DNA from: UMGS1696 sp963642885
Lineage (GTDB): Bacteria > Bacillota > Clostridia > Oscillospirales > CAG-272
Length of the DNA: 64,000 nucleotides
Direction: 5' to 3'
Assembly: GCA_963642885.1 (NCBI GenBank)
Contig: CAVIJI010000004.1
Location: 24,965 to 88,964, forward strand
The notes beneath the pieces are model-generated. The model worked only from the letters and a program-made list of their open reading frames with translations, did no database searches and was not told where the DNA came from. The translations under genes and the position numbers were made by a program. Below are positions 9,378 to 17,885 of the stretch, piece after piece (positions within the stretch are counted from its first letter, which is position 1; the number at the start of each line of letters is the position of its first letter).

Positions 9378-10463
9378 TCACATATTCAGAACGGATTTAT
9401 ACATCTCAACGGCATAGGGGATAACTCTGTCATCGAATTCATAATCAGTTGTGTGAAGTGCGGGATGGTTTATACCGCATCCGATTCCCATGAATGCGCC
9501 GTCGGTTTTACGCAAATAATATCCGAAATCCTCAGACCATCTAAAAGGTTCGGAGGGATTTACTACATTCGCATTCAGTTTTGCGGCAGCATCCCTCAGC
9601 TTATCTACACATCTTTCATTGTTTATTGTTGCGGGAAATTCTTCTATGCGTGACATTTTTATCGTTAATCCGCTGTCTGAGGCGGCTTTTATTGCCGCAT
9701 TTTCTATTTCCGATACAAAAGCATCGTACTCGTCCTGGTATTCAGCTCTGAGTGTGAGCCTGAGCGTTCCGTCACCTGCGGAAACACCGTATGAATGACT
9801 TCCCGCCTCTATTCCGATGACGGTTCCCAAAACTATTCCCTTGTGTTTTTCGCAAATGCTTTCATTCATACATTGTATGGTTGCGGCTATGGCATTTGCG
9901 GGATTTGCTCCGTTTTCGGGATATGCCGCATGCGATTGTCTGCCTATAAAGTGAATTTCGAGTCCCGTGGATGCACAGGCAAATGTATGCTTCAGAAGTA
10001 GCACGTCTCCGATGCCATACCCAGGTATATTATGAAAACCGTAGATTTCACATATATTCTTTTCGTCAATCAATGAAGAACATATCGCTCCGCCCATTCC
10101 GTTTTCTTCTCCGGGCTGAAAAACGAGATATACATCCTTATCCGTTTCTGCGGTATCAAGCCACAAAGCAAAGCATGCCAGAGAAGCACTGTGACCATCG
10201 TGTCCGCATAGGTGTCTCGGACATCCGTCGGCACATGTAACGGCATCGAAATCCGCTCTGAATGCAATCGGTGCGGAACGGCCGATTCCTTTTTTCATGA
10301 CATAGAACCACTGCCCTCTGTCTGTTATTTCCAAAGTTCGAGTGTGTTCGTGAATAAACCGCATAAGTATTTGTTTTGTCTTTACTTCATGCATGGATAT
10401 TTCCGGATTATCGTGTAATTCTTTTCTGAGCTGTATAATCAAATCAAGCTTTTCTTCATTCAT
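9378..10463 (-). CDS. M20D-type amidohydrolase / aminoacylase
   Basis: A 361-residue cytosolic metallopeptidase-family enzyme of the M20D (IAL/hippurate hydrolase) type, which hydrolyses N-acyl amino acids or related amides. Metal and catalytic motifs seen are RADFDAV at 69-75, CGHDGH at 86-91 and QPGEEN at 116-121 (QPAEE in most relatives). The dimerisation or lid domain lies around residues 170-280. The substrate cannot be inferred. A terminator follows; the gene may be the last member of the transcript from the uronate operon, but a hairpin at 10557-10591 separates them. Confidence 0.85.
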   Translation of the reverse strand: MNEEKLDLIIQLRKELHDNPEISMHEVKTKQILMRFIHEHTRTLEITDRGQWFYVMKKGIGRSAPIAFRADFDAVTCADGCPRHLCGHDGHSASLACFALWLDTAETDKDVYLVFQPGEENGMGGAICSSLIDEKNICEIYGFHNIPGYGIGDVLLLKHTFACASTGLEIHFIGRQSHAAYPENGANPANAIAATIQCMNESICEKHKGIVLGTVIGIEAGSHSYGVSAGDGTLRLTLRAEYQDEYDAFVSEIENAAIKAASDSGLTIKMSRIEEFPATINNERCVDKLRDAAAKLNANVVNPSEPFRWSEDFGYYLRKTDGAFMGIGCGINHPALHTTDYEFDDRVIPYAVEMYKSVLNM

Positions 10464-10556
10464 TTCCGCTTTACTCCTCGTCTAATGTTGCTCGGTGTAA
10501 ATTATAACATAATGAAACAGTCATTGTCTACACTATTATTTGTGCTTACGTGACAA

Positions 10557-10591
10557 CGGCACCGTATTTTTCGCTTGAAAATACGGTGCCG
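10557..10591 (-). terminator. Strong hairpin downstream of the lyxose isomerase gene
   Basis: A perfect 14-bp stem, CGGCACCGTATTTT with AAAATACGGTGCCG, encloses 7 bases. The minus-strand sequence after it has no clear T tract, so it may act as a 3' stabiliser or an attenuating terminator rather than a classical one. Confidence 0.6.
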
Positions 10592-10597
10592 TGAGAT

Positions 10598-11350
10598 TTA
10601 TTCGGCTTCGGGGTATTCGTTGCAGAGGAGGTACTTCGGCTCGGCATCTTCTTCGATTTCGGGAAAACGTCCTACCGAATCAAAGAAACGTATATTATCG
10701 GATAAAGAAACATTTTTCATCTCACCCAAGTACGGCATGCGATCCACGGGTTCGTAGAATCGGTTGTCCTTTGAATCGTCGTTGCATTGGCTTACTTCTC
10801 CGACAAGAACCTTGCCGTGTCCTTCTTCGCCCCAGAATGCGTGATACAGCTTTCTGGTATTTGTCATGCTCATACCGGGAGTTAATCTGATAACACTGCC
10901 TGCGGGCACTTTATAGTGACGTCCGTCGACTTGTATTTCAACGTCATCAGATGAAAACTCGTCGTTTTCATCTGCCGCATAAACCTTAATCATAAGGTTG
11001 CCGCCCCCGCGATTGATAATGTCCTCCTGTTTATACCAGTGATAATGGTAGGGTGTAGTTTGATTTTCATCGACTATCATTATTTTTTCGGCGTAAACCT
11101 TGTGGTCATCGGGATTATGTGCATTTCCGTTGCGCAGAGTGAATAAAAACAACCCGCATTTCTTATAATCGCCGCTTCCGAAATCCGTTATATCCCAGCC
11201 GAGACAGTTGCGTCTGATTTCGTCATATTCTTGGTTGGCGTTCTTCCAGTCATTTACCGAGAAAAATGCGAACGGAGGAAGCAAAAATTTGTGTTCATCT
11301 AAAAATCCGACAGCGTCTTCGATAATCGAATTAATTTCCGATCTTTTCAT
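10598..11350 (-). CDS. D-lyxose isomerase
   Basis: The 250-residue cupin-type sugar isomerase matches D-lyxose ketol-isomerases (DUF1498), which convert D-lyxose to D-xylulose (often also D-mannose to D-fructose). Metal ligands are apparent in YHYHWYKQEDI (His102, His104, Glu109), followed by NRGGG, and a fourth ligand His170 in RKLYHAFWGE. Length fits the family. It is the last gene of a minus-strand run starting at 17692 with a glucuronate isomerase, so its product xylulose probably feeds the same pentose/uronate catabolism. The start is preceded by AAGGA. Confidence 0.87.
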   Translation of the reverse strand: MKRSEINSIIEDAVGFLDEHKFLLPPFAFFSVNDWKNANQEYDEIRRNCLGWDITDFGSGDYKKCGLFLFTLRNGNAHNPDDHKVYAEKIMIVDENQTTPYHYHWYKQEDIINRGGGNLMIKVYAADENDEFSSDDVEIQVDGRHYKVPAGSVIRLTPGMSMTNTRKLYHAFWGEEGHGKVLVGEVSQCNDDSKDNRFYEPVDRMPYLGEMKNVSLSDNIRFFDSVGRFPEIEEDAEPKYLLCNEYPEAE

Positions 11351-11404
11351 TACATATCCTTCCTTAGTGTTGGATTGCGGATAAGCTGAATATTCAGCAT
11401 CTCA

Positions 11405-13378
11405 TCAGTAATCGATAACTACCATGGCATGGCAATCGAGCTTGTCCACAGTATAAGATATTATTCCGTTTTCATATGAGTACGGAATGTCCTTTTTTTC
11501 GGGAGCCGTATACACTCTTTTAGGTATTATATCGGTATGCAGCTTAACGGAGATGTTATAAAGCGGAATGACATCCTCGATGACTTCTACTCCGTTTCCG
11601 CGCTTTACGGGAGAAGCATAGAGCAGATGGTTTACGAGTCTGTGCTCCGAGGATTGATTCATTAATGTAATCACTCCTTGAGCGGGAAGATTTGTCGTAA
11701 TGGTTTTATTTTCTCCGAGAAGTGTATCGATTATATGGTTTGTTATCAGCTTGGATACGATACTGCCCTTTACTGCGTATTCGCTGAATATCTTAGCCGA
11801 AATGTATGCGCCGTCTTTACCCATTACAGCTGCCGGATAACGTTTAGATTTATCATTCGGTGTGTGCTGGTGTGAGCAGAAAGCGAATGTGCTGCGGTTG
11901 AAGTATGGGTTTTCTCTTTCAACAACAACATTACCGTCGGTTTCTATGTCGTATGATTTCGAGTAAATAACGAATGCGGTGTTTCCGAGTGCTCCGAGAT
12001 CAAAATCAGGACGGAAATATATGGGTGAATAATTGCTCTCACCGACAAAACGGCATCCGAAATCGAGCTTGAATTCATTATCAAATCCGACGGCACTTTC
12101 ACCTGTGGCGAGAACACGACCTCCGTTTGCTATGAATTCTTTAACAGCGGCGGTGAGTCGTTCGTCAAGTCGGACGTTGTCGGGAAGAATGAGCAGTTTA
12201 TATTTTACGCATTCTCCGTTGAGGAGCGAATCGGTGTCTATAACATCGAACAGGAAATTACCTTCGAGAAGCATACGAACGACACCGGCATCGGAGCCTG
12301 CCTCGCCGTTATGCGGCAAATGATTTTGCTCGCAGTAATTAGCCGCAGCTTCCTCAGACAATACTGCGATATCCGCAACCGATACAACATTGTCAAGCCA
12401 TTCTTCACGTTCTTCAACTTCGGAATAAGCGGCACCGATGAGATCGTATGTAGCTTCATCCATATGTCCGTCGGGATGCATTTGGTCGCCTACAGAGCAT
12501 TTCGCACCGTTAGCAACACAGAGAGCTTCTTCATATCTGAGAGCGTTGGGATGCTTGTATCCGCCGAACTCACCCCATGTTGTATGGAATTTTCCGGTCA
12601 TACCGAGGAAATTTTTGCCGAGTGTTCGTGAATATGCCGCCGAGAGAGGGAAGTGGTCGTATCCCCATCCACCTGTCGGAAGTGACTCGAGCTCAAGATG
12701 TGTGTCTACATCCGCGAGATCACGTCTGCCGCGTCTGATGTGTCCGCTGTTGTGGAATACGGGGAGACCTGGCTTGATTCTGTCTACCGCCTCACGAACA
12801 CGACGGGTGTAGTTTGCGTATACTCTTTCGCCGAGTTCACGAGCGTTTTCGTCATTGTACGGGTCTTTTCCTTCATCGAGAAGCGTTTTTACACAATTCT
12901 GGCACCAGCAAGTACGTACTCCCACTATATCGAGGAAAATTCCGTCACAATCGTATTTTTTGACAACCTCTTCTATTTGAGCTATGAGGTAGTCAAGATA
13001 CGGCGAGTTCATGCAAAGCTCATGGAAGCCGGGATGTTGCCAATCGATTCTGTCATCCTTGGAACGTCTCAGCCATTCGGGATGTCTGTGAGCTATTTTC
13101 TCATCAAAACCTGCCGATAAATATACGGGTGTTTTAACGCCGATTTCATGAGCGGCTTTGATTTCCGCATCCAAAAGGTCGAATTTGAGTCCGGGGTGTA
13201 TTTCGTTTGCTTCACTCGGATGATATGCCCATCCGTGGTGACACTTTGAGAAAACGGTGATGGAGTTTACATGTCCGCGCTTGAGTGCATCTTGAAATTG
13301 TTCCTTTGAAAAAGCGGAACCTATATTATCGATTTTTTCGCTTGTATGAAAATCAAGGTGTATTTGTCTGAAATTCAT
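11405..13378 (-). CDS. GHL6/GH151-like glycoside hydrolase with trimerisation-type domain
   Basis: A 657-residue protein without signal peptide. Residues about 1-330 resemble the hypothetical glycosyl hydrolase 6 (GHL6, PF14871) TIM barrel, with CDGIFLD (Asp150) and the Cys-rich CWCQNC at 157-162 typical of that group. Residues about 340-550 look like the flavodoxin-like beta-galactosidase trimerisation domain of GH42, and the tail is a beta-sandwich. Characterised relatives with this architecture include GH151 alpha-L-fucosidases, so fucosidase activity is a reasonable guess. An unclassified glycosidase is equally possible. It sits between a LURP-one gene and D-lyxose isomerase in the uronate operon. 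Confidence 0.6.
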   Translation of the reverse strand: MNFRQIHLDFHTSEKIDNIGSAFSKEQFQDALKRGHVNSITVFSKCHHGWAYHPSEANEIHPGLKFDLLDAEIKAAHEIGVKTPVYLSAGFDEKIAHRHPEWLRRSKDDRIDWQHPGFHELCMNSPYLDYLIAQIEEVVKKYDCDGIFLDIVGVRTCWCQNCVKTLLDEGKDPYNDENARELGERVYANYTRRVREAVDRIKPGLPVFHNSGHIRRGRRDLADVDTHLELESLPTGGWGYDHFPLSAAYSRTLGKNFLGMTGKFHTTWGEFGGYKHPNALRYEEALCVANGAKCSVGDQMHPDGHMDEATYDLIGAAYSEVEEREEWLDNVVSVADIAVLSEEAAANYCEQNHLPHNGEAGSDAGVVRMLLEGNFLFDVIDTDSLLNGECVKYKLLILPDNVRLDERLTAAVKEFIANGGRVLATGESAVGFDNEFKLDFGCRFVGESNYSPIYFRPDFDLGALGNTAFVIYSKSYDIETDGNVVVERENPYFNRSTFAFCSHQHTPNDKSKRYPAAVMGKDGAYISAKIFSEYAVKGSIVSKLITNHIIDTLLGENKTITTNLPAQGVITLMNQSSEHRLVNHLLYASPVKRGNGVEVIEDVIPLYNISVKLHTDIIPKRVYTAPEKKDIPYSYENGIISYTVDKLDCHAMVVIDY

Positions 13379-13463
13379 TATTTTATTCCTCCGAAGGTTG
13401 ATTTGTTTCGATTAAATATCGCAAGTAGAGGGCTGTTATTGTTTGACGAAAGGTGTAACAAAA

Positions 13464-13934
13464 TTATCTTTCCGATTTTTCCGCATCAATGGCAAGAACG
13501 AGTAAAAGGACATTCAATGTATTGCAGTCGTCATCGACGTCAATGCAATACGTATCTGTCAGATGCATTATTTCTTTTGATATATGTGCGATGCGTTCGT
13601 TATTCTCTTTGTTAACAACATCATAGTCCCATTCGAGATAGTTGCCCGTAACATCCCAACCCATGTAATCAATATCAAAGTGCGGTTTGAAGAAGGATAA
13701 CTCCTTACGTATCGTACCCACCTCATTACCGCCTATTTCTATGTCATACGTAGGAAGAAACGAGAAAAAACGTCGTGTAAGCTTGGCAGCTTCAATATCG
13801 TTAACATCATGCACGGACAACGTTTTCGTTAATGCGAATTGCCCTTTAATCGTATAATAGATATTTTCGTTTTCATCATATACATCGAATTCATCGAACA
13901 GTGTCAGAAATTGTTGTTTGATAATAAGCTTCAT
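13464..13934 (-). CDS. LURP-one/tubby-like protein
   Basis: This 156-residue protein matches the LURP-one-related (PF04525, tubby-fold) family. It shows the repeated strand pattern with YDENENIYYTIKGQFAL early, GTIRKELSF in the middle and the terminal hydrophobic helix LNVLLLVLAID. No enzyme motif is seen. Bacterial members are cytosolic or membrane-peripheral, of unknown role; related tubby/scramblase folds bind lipids. The start codon overlaps the stop of the upstream MATE exporter (ATGA), so the two are translationally coupled and probably cooperate, for example at the membrane (inference). Confidence 0.75.
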   Translation of the reverse strand: MKLIIKQQFLTLFDEFDVYDENENIYYTIKGQFALTKTLSVHDVNDIEAAKLTRRFFSFLPTYDIEIGGNEVGTIRKELSFFKPHFDIDYMGWDVTGNYLEWDYDVVNKENNERIAHISKEIMHLTDTYCIDVDDDCNTLNVLLLVLAIDAEKSER

Positions 13935-15358
13935 TGTGTCTTTCCTTTCTCGGAAATATCATTTACAACACATTTAGCCCAGAAACCCGATTTAAGCATC
14001 GGTATTCCCGCGAATAATTTAATCGCGTCACAGAACTGTACGGCAAAGTATACCCATATAATGCTTATGTCGGTAAAACGACACATGAACAGGGATATCA
14101 TCGCGGGAACAACCCAGGTGAATACCGAGTCGAAAAGGAACGTGATTATTGTCTTTCCGCCCGAGCGTATCGTAAAATAAATATTGTGAATTAGCGCGTG
14201 TATAGGCAGAGACAGACCCGCAATCGTCAGAAATGTAGATGCGAGCGATTGTACCTCCGGCTCGACTTTATACAGCAGTGGGATAAAGGGAGAAGATATT
14301 ATAATCAATAAGCCGATAAAAATGTGAGAAACAACGGTTACAAACAGCAGTTTGTTGTCAACATCGATTGCGCCGTCGACGTCACCCGCGCCGAGCTTCT
14401 GACCGACGAGAATAGAGACCGCGGAACCCATTGCAAACATTATAATGCAGAAAAGATTCCACGCTGTTGTAGCGATATTCACGGCGGCAACTACCGTAAG
14501 GCCGCGAACCGAGTAGTTCTGTGTGATAAACGTTGTTCCGAGCGACCACAGGACTTCGTTTACCAGCAGAGGTGTACCTGTTATCGCAATACGCTTGACA
14601 AGCTGCATGGGAACATGAAGACTTTTATATGCTCCTTTAATGAAAGCAAACTTATCGGGATTCCGATGAGCGGCAAAAACAACCACAAAAAGCTCCACGA
14701 AACGGGACATTACCGTTGCTATGGCGGCTCCTCTTACACCGAGAGCGGGAAAACCGCACAAACCGAATATGAGGAGCAGATTGAAAACAAAGTTAACCGC
14801 GATTGCGGATATACTCGCAATCATCGGTGCCACCGTTTCGCCTGTTTCACGCAGCGTTCCGGCATACGCCTGAACTATGGCAAACGGAACAAGACCGACA
14901 ACGGCAATGTTCAGATACGCACGTGCTTCGGATAAAGTACGGGCAACATCCTCAGCGGAGTTGGCTTCGCTTTTCAGAAACAACATAATCAGATTTTCAC
15001 CGAACATCACGAAAACCAGAATCGCTATAACGGATGTTATTACAGAAAAAATCATTTTAAAACGGAAGGTGTCACGCATTCCGCGTATATCATTACTTCC
15101 GAAAAACTGAGTTCCGAATATTGAGGCACCGGATATGCCGCCGAAAATCGTAAGATTGAATACGAAAACGAGCTGGTTGGCGATGGAAACCGCACTCATG
15201 TAGATTGTTCCGAGTCGTCCGACCATCAGGTTATCGAGTAAGCTGACAAAATTGGTTATGCCCTGCTGAATTATCAGCGGCAGGACAAGAACCCAAAGTA
15301 ACTTGTAAAACTCTTTGTCGCCGATGAACTTGTGTTTAAAGGATTTAAGAAAATTCAT
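13931..15358 (-). CDS. MATE family efflux transporter
   Basis: A 475-residue integral membrane protein with about twelve hydrophobic segments in the two-bundle MATE layout. It starts with LLWVLVLPLIIQQGITNFVS and an early DNLMVGRLG motif (the polar D-x-x-M-V-G after TM1). MATE proteins export drugs or metabolites in exchange for Na+ or H+; the substrate is not predictable. It lies 22 bases after uxaC and overlaps the LURP-one gene by 4 bases, inside a sugar-catabolic operon. Export of a toxic pathway intermediate is conceivable but unproven. Confidence 0.9.
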   Translation of the reverse strand: MNFLKSFKHKFIGDKEFYKLLWVLVLPLIIQQGITNFVSLLDNLMVGRLGTIYMSAVSIANQLVFVFNLTIFGGISGASIFGTQFFGSNDIRGMRDTFRFKMIFSVITSVIAILVFVMFGENLIMLFLKSEANSAEDVARTLSEARAYLNIAVVGLVPFAIVQAYAGTLRETGETVAPMIASISAIAVNFVFNLLLIFGLCGFPALGVRGAAIATVMSRFVELFVVVFAAHRNPDKFAFIKGAYKSLHVPMQLVKRIAITGTPLLVNEVLWSLGTTFITQNYSVRGLTVVAAVNIATTAWNLFCIIMFAMGSAVSILVGQKLGAGDVDGAIDVDNKLLFVTVVSHIFIGLLIIISSPFIPLLYKVEPEVQSLASTFLTIAGLSLPIHALIHNIYFTIRSGGKTIITFLFDSVFTWVVPAMISLFMCRFTDISIIWVYFAVQFCDAIKLFAGIPMLKSGFWAKCVVNDISEKGKTQ

Positions 15359-15380
15359 TTATAAAATTTTGGATTGTTGA

Positions 15381-16799
15381 TTAATCGATTTTAAAGCCGA
15401 AATAGTTCTTTGTGTTGTTGTAGCATATGTCGCATACCAATGTTGCCAAAGCCTCGGGCTCAAACGGATATAAGCCGTCCTCAACCCATCCGCCTATAAT
15501 GTTGCAGAGTATGCGTCTGAAGTATTCGTGTCTGGGATAAGATGTAAAGCTGCGTGAGTCGGTGAGCATTCCGTTGAATTTGCCGAATGCGCTTACGTTG
15601 GCAAGCTGCCTCATTTGCGCTTCCATGCCGTCAATGGTGTCGTTGAACCACCATGCTGAGCCTTGCATTACCTTCGGATATCCGTCTTCGGATGTTTGGA
15701 AGCATCCGAGCATCGAAGAAATGGCAGCGTTGCACGTAGGATCTACCGAGTATACGATAGTGCGGGGAAGGCTGCCGTGCTTTTCCATGAGAGCAAGCAA
15801 ATCTATTATTCCCTGAACATTGGTGAAGCCTATTGTATCAAACCCTGTGTCGGGGCCGAGCTTTTTCATCATGACAGGGTTTGCATTACGGCATACACCC
15901 GCGTGAAGCTGCATTACCCAACCGCGTTTAGCATATTCTCCCGCGAGGAAGGAAAGCATTTCACATTTCAGTACGCAAAGCATTTCGGGAGTTACTTCTT
16001 TTCCGTCGGAGTTAAGAGCGGTTTCAAACGCTTGGTCTGCCGCATACTCATTCGGTTTTATGTACATCGGAAATTCGTCGAGACCATGGTCGGCGGTACG
16101 GCATCCCATTTTATCGAAAAACTCAATTCGTTTAACAAGTGCTTCTTTGAGGGTGGCAATGTTTTTTATACGAACGCCGCTTGCCTGACTCAGTTTTTCA
16201 TAATAAGCCTCAAGTCCGGGCTTGTTGATGTTGAAGCATTTATCGGGACGGAACGCAGGCAAAACCTGAGTGCCGAAAGACTTATCATCGGCGAGCATTT
16301 TATGCCATTCGAGTGTGTCGACGGGATCATCGGTTGTACAGATGACTTTAACACGAGACATAGTGATGAGATTTCTGACACTCATTCCGGGATCGGCGAG
16401 TGCTTCCGAAGTGCTTTCCCAGATACGGTCGACTGTATCCGGACCTAAAATGAGTCCGCATCCGAAGAAACGCTTTAATTCGAGATGTGTCCAATGGAAC
16501 AGAGGGTTTCCGATAAGATACGGCATGCATTCGGCATAGGCCTTGAATTTTTCGTAGTCGGACGCATCACCTGTAATATATTTTTCGGCAACGCCGCAGC
16601 TTCTCATGGCTCTCCATTTGTAGTGGTCGCCGCCTAACCATAATTCCGTTATGTTTGAATACTGTTTGTCCTCCGCGATTTCACGAGGAGAAACATGGCA
16701 ATGATAGTCGATAATCGGAAGATGCTCGGCATATTTGTGGAAGAGAACCTGCGCCGTTTCGTTTTTCAGAAGAAAGTTTCTGCCCATAAAATTTTTCAT
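15381..16799 (-). CDS. uxaC: Glucuronate (uronate) isomerase
   Basis: UxaC isomerises D-glucuronate to D-fructuronate and D-galacturonate to D-tagaturonate. The 472-residue amidohydrolase-fold protein has the N-terminal metal motif YHCHVSPREIAED near residue 33, GGDHYKWRAMR near 56, LHAGVCRNANP in the middle and the DSRSFTSYPRHEYFRR block near 415, all diagnostic of the family. Length is standard (465-475). It follows a TIM-barrel sugar isomerase gene by 17 bases. The next steps of the Ashwell pathway (uxaB/uxuB, uxaA/uxuA, kdgK, eda) are not in this window. Confidence 0.95.
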   Translation of the reverse strand: MKNFMGRNFLLKNETAQVLFHKYAEHLPIIDYHCHVSPREIAEDKQYSNITELWLGGDHYKWRAMRSCGVAEKYITGDASDYEKFKAYAECMPYLIGNPLFHWTHLELKRFFGCGLILGPDTVDRIWESTSEALADPGMSVRNLITMSRVKVICTTDDPVDTLEWHKMLADDKSFGTQVLPAFRPDKCFNINKPGLEAYYEKLSQASGVRIKNIATLKEALVKRIEFFDKMGCRTADHGLDEFPMYIKPNEYAADQAFETALNSDGKEVTPEMLCVLKCEMLSFLAGEYAKRGWVMQLHAGVCRNANPVMMKKLGPDTGFDTIGFTNVQGIIDLLALMEKHGSLPRTIVYSVDPTCNAAISSMLGCFQTSEDGYPKVMQGSAWWFNDTIDGMEAQMRQLANVSAFGKFNGMLTDSRSFTSYPRHEYFRRILCNIIGGWVEDGLYPFEPEALATLVCDICYNNTKNYFGFKID

Positions 16800-16816
16800 G
16801 TCGTACCTGTCTCCTT

Positions 16817-17692
16817 TTATTTTGTTTTGTATTTATGATTGAACAGTTCGTCGAGATAAACGAGCGTACTTTCGATTTTCGGAATATCAAGGTCTTCTTC
16901 GACCATTACAGGCGATTCCAGAGTCAAAGTGCCGCTGTAGTTTATATCATATATGAGTGAGGCAACCTCATCGAAATCTATGACACCGTCACGCGGATGA
17001 AGTATCGGACGAAGAGCCTTGAAATTCTTATATCCTCCCGTGTAATCACTGACGTGAATATGCTCGATATTGTCTGTGATTACCTTATCGGTAAGAATTT
17101 CTCTGATTTGCTCATGAAGCTTGCCGAATCTGGTATCGAAAATAAGCTTTGCGTTTCCGATAACAGGGAGCAGTTTGTGCCAGTTCGAGAGAGGGTCATT
17201 TGTGTTCGAAGGGATGTTTTCGATAAGCAGCTGTACTCCGTGTTTTCCCGCAATCGAATTGAGCTCGGGCAGCTTGGAAATATTGTAATCTATATTTTTG
17301 TCAGAAGAAAAACCTCCCCACAGATGAAGAACCATACGTGGAATGGAGAGCTTTTCAGCGGTCTCGCAGTTGATTGTGAAAAATTTTACGGCGTCAAGAT
17401 AGAGCTTTTGCGCGTCGTCTTTTTTACCCTCGGAAAAAAGCACACCGGCATCCGATATCATCGTTCCGACTTCTTTTTCGCAATGGATCGTCACGGGGTT
17501 TACACCGTATTCGCGAATTGCGGAAACGACACTGTCAAGCTTATCATAGTAGCTTATCAGCATCATAAGCTCACATCCGACACAGAGCTTTTTGTCTTGA
17601 AGCTTTTTTATTTCAGAGAGGGCTCTGATGTAGTTATAGTTGTTGCTTCGACCAACCATAGTACCGGTAGATACAAGTAAATTTACTGACAT
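16817..17692 (-). CDS. TIM-barrel sugar phosphate isomerase/epimerase
   Basis: A 291-residue AP-endonuclease-2-like TIM-barrel protein (PF01261). Likely metal-ligand positions are the Glu of LLIENIPSN, the Asp/His stretch KLIFDTRFGKLH, HIHVSDYTGG and the final Glu of GTLTLESPV. Members isomerise or epimerise small sugars, inositols or hydroxypyruvate. Being first in the operon with uxaC suggests a substrate in uronate or pentose catabolism. The start is preceded by a promoter and a leader hairpin. Confidence 0.82.
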   Translation of the reverse strand: MSVNLLVSTGTMVGRSNNYNYIRALSEIKKLQDKKLCVGCELMMLISYYDKLDSVVSAIREYGVNPVTIHCEKEVGTMISDAGVLFSEGKKDDAQKLYLDAVKFFTINCETAEKLSIPRMVLHLWGGFSSDKNIDYNISKLPELNSIAGKHGVQLLIENIPSNTNDPLSNWHKLLPVIGNAKLIFDTRFGKLHEQIREILTDKVITDNIEHIHVSDYTGGYKNFKALRPILHPRDGVIDFDEVASLIYDINYSGTLTLESPVMVEEDLDIPKIESTLVYLDELFNHKYKTK

Positions 17693-17719
17693 ATACGACC
17701 TGATTTCCGATGTATTCAG

Positions 17720-17742
17720 GCAGCGCCGTAATTCGGCACTGC
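17720..17742 (-). promoter_or_regulatory. Leader hairpin of the uronate operon
   Basis: GCAGTGCCG and CGGCGCTGC (minus strand) form a 9-bp stem with one G-U pair around 5 bases, located just downstream of the promoter and 28 bases before the first ATG. It may be an RNA stabiliser or, as DNA, an operator. Confidence 0.4.
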
Positions 17743-17759
17743 TTTAGTGTTATAACATT

Positions 17760-17788
17760 ATAATACTATACCGCACAGCTTTTGTCAA
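17760..17788 (-). promoter_or_regulatory. Promoter of the uronate/lyxose operon
   Basis: On the minus strand: TTGACA, 17 bases, TATTAT, about 70 bases upstream of the first gene. Confidence 0.7.
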
Positions 17789-17885
17789 TAAGTACAGACT
17801 TGCTTTATCACAATTATAATTATATATAGTCATATACAAATTGATTTTATGTGTGATTCGCATGAATCGATATAATAAATTATTA

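Noticed and set aside
10557..10591. Small RNA or attachment site at the 14-bp perfect stem
   Set aside because: It sits just behind an operon end and is simplest as a terminator or 3' stabiliser; no integrase or promoter is near.
15663..16448. Plus-strand reading frame of 261 codons
   Set aside because: It is antisense to uxaC, whose conserved motifs fix the coding strand.
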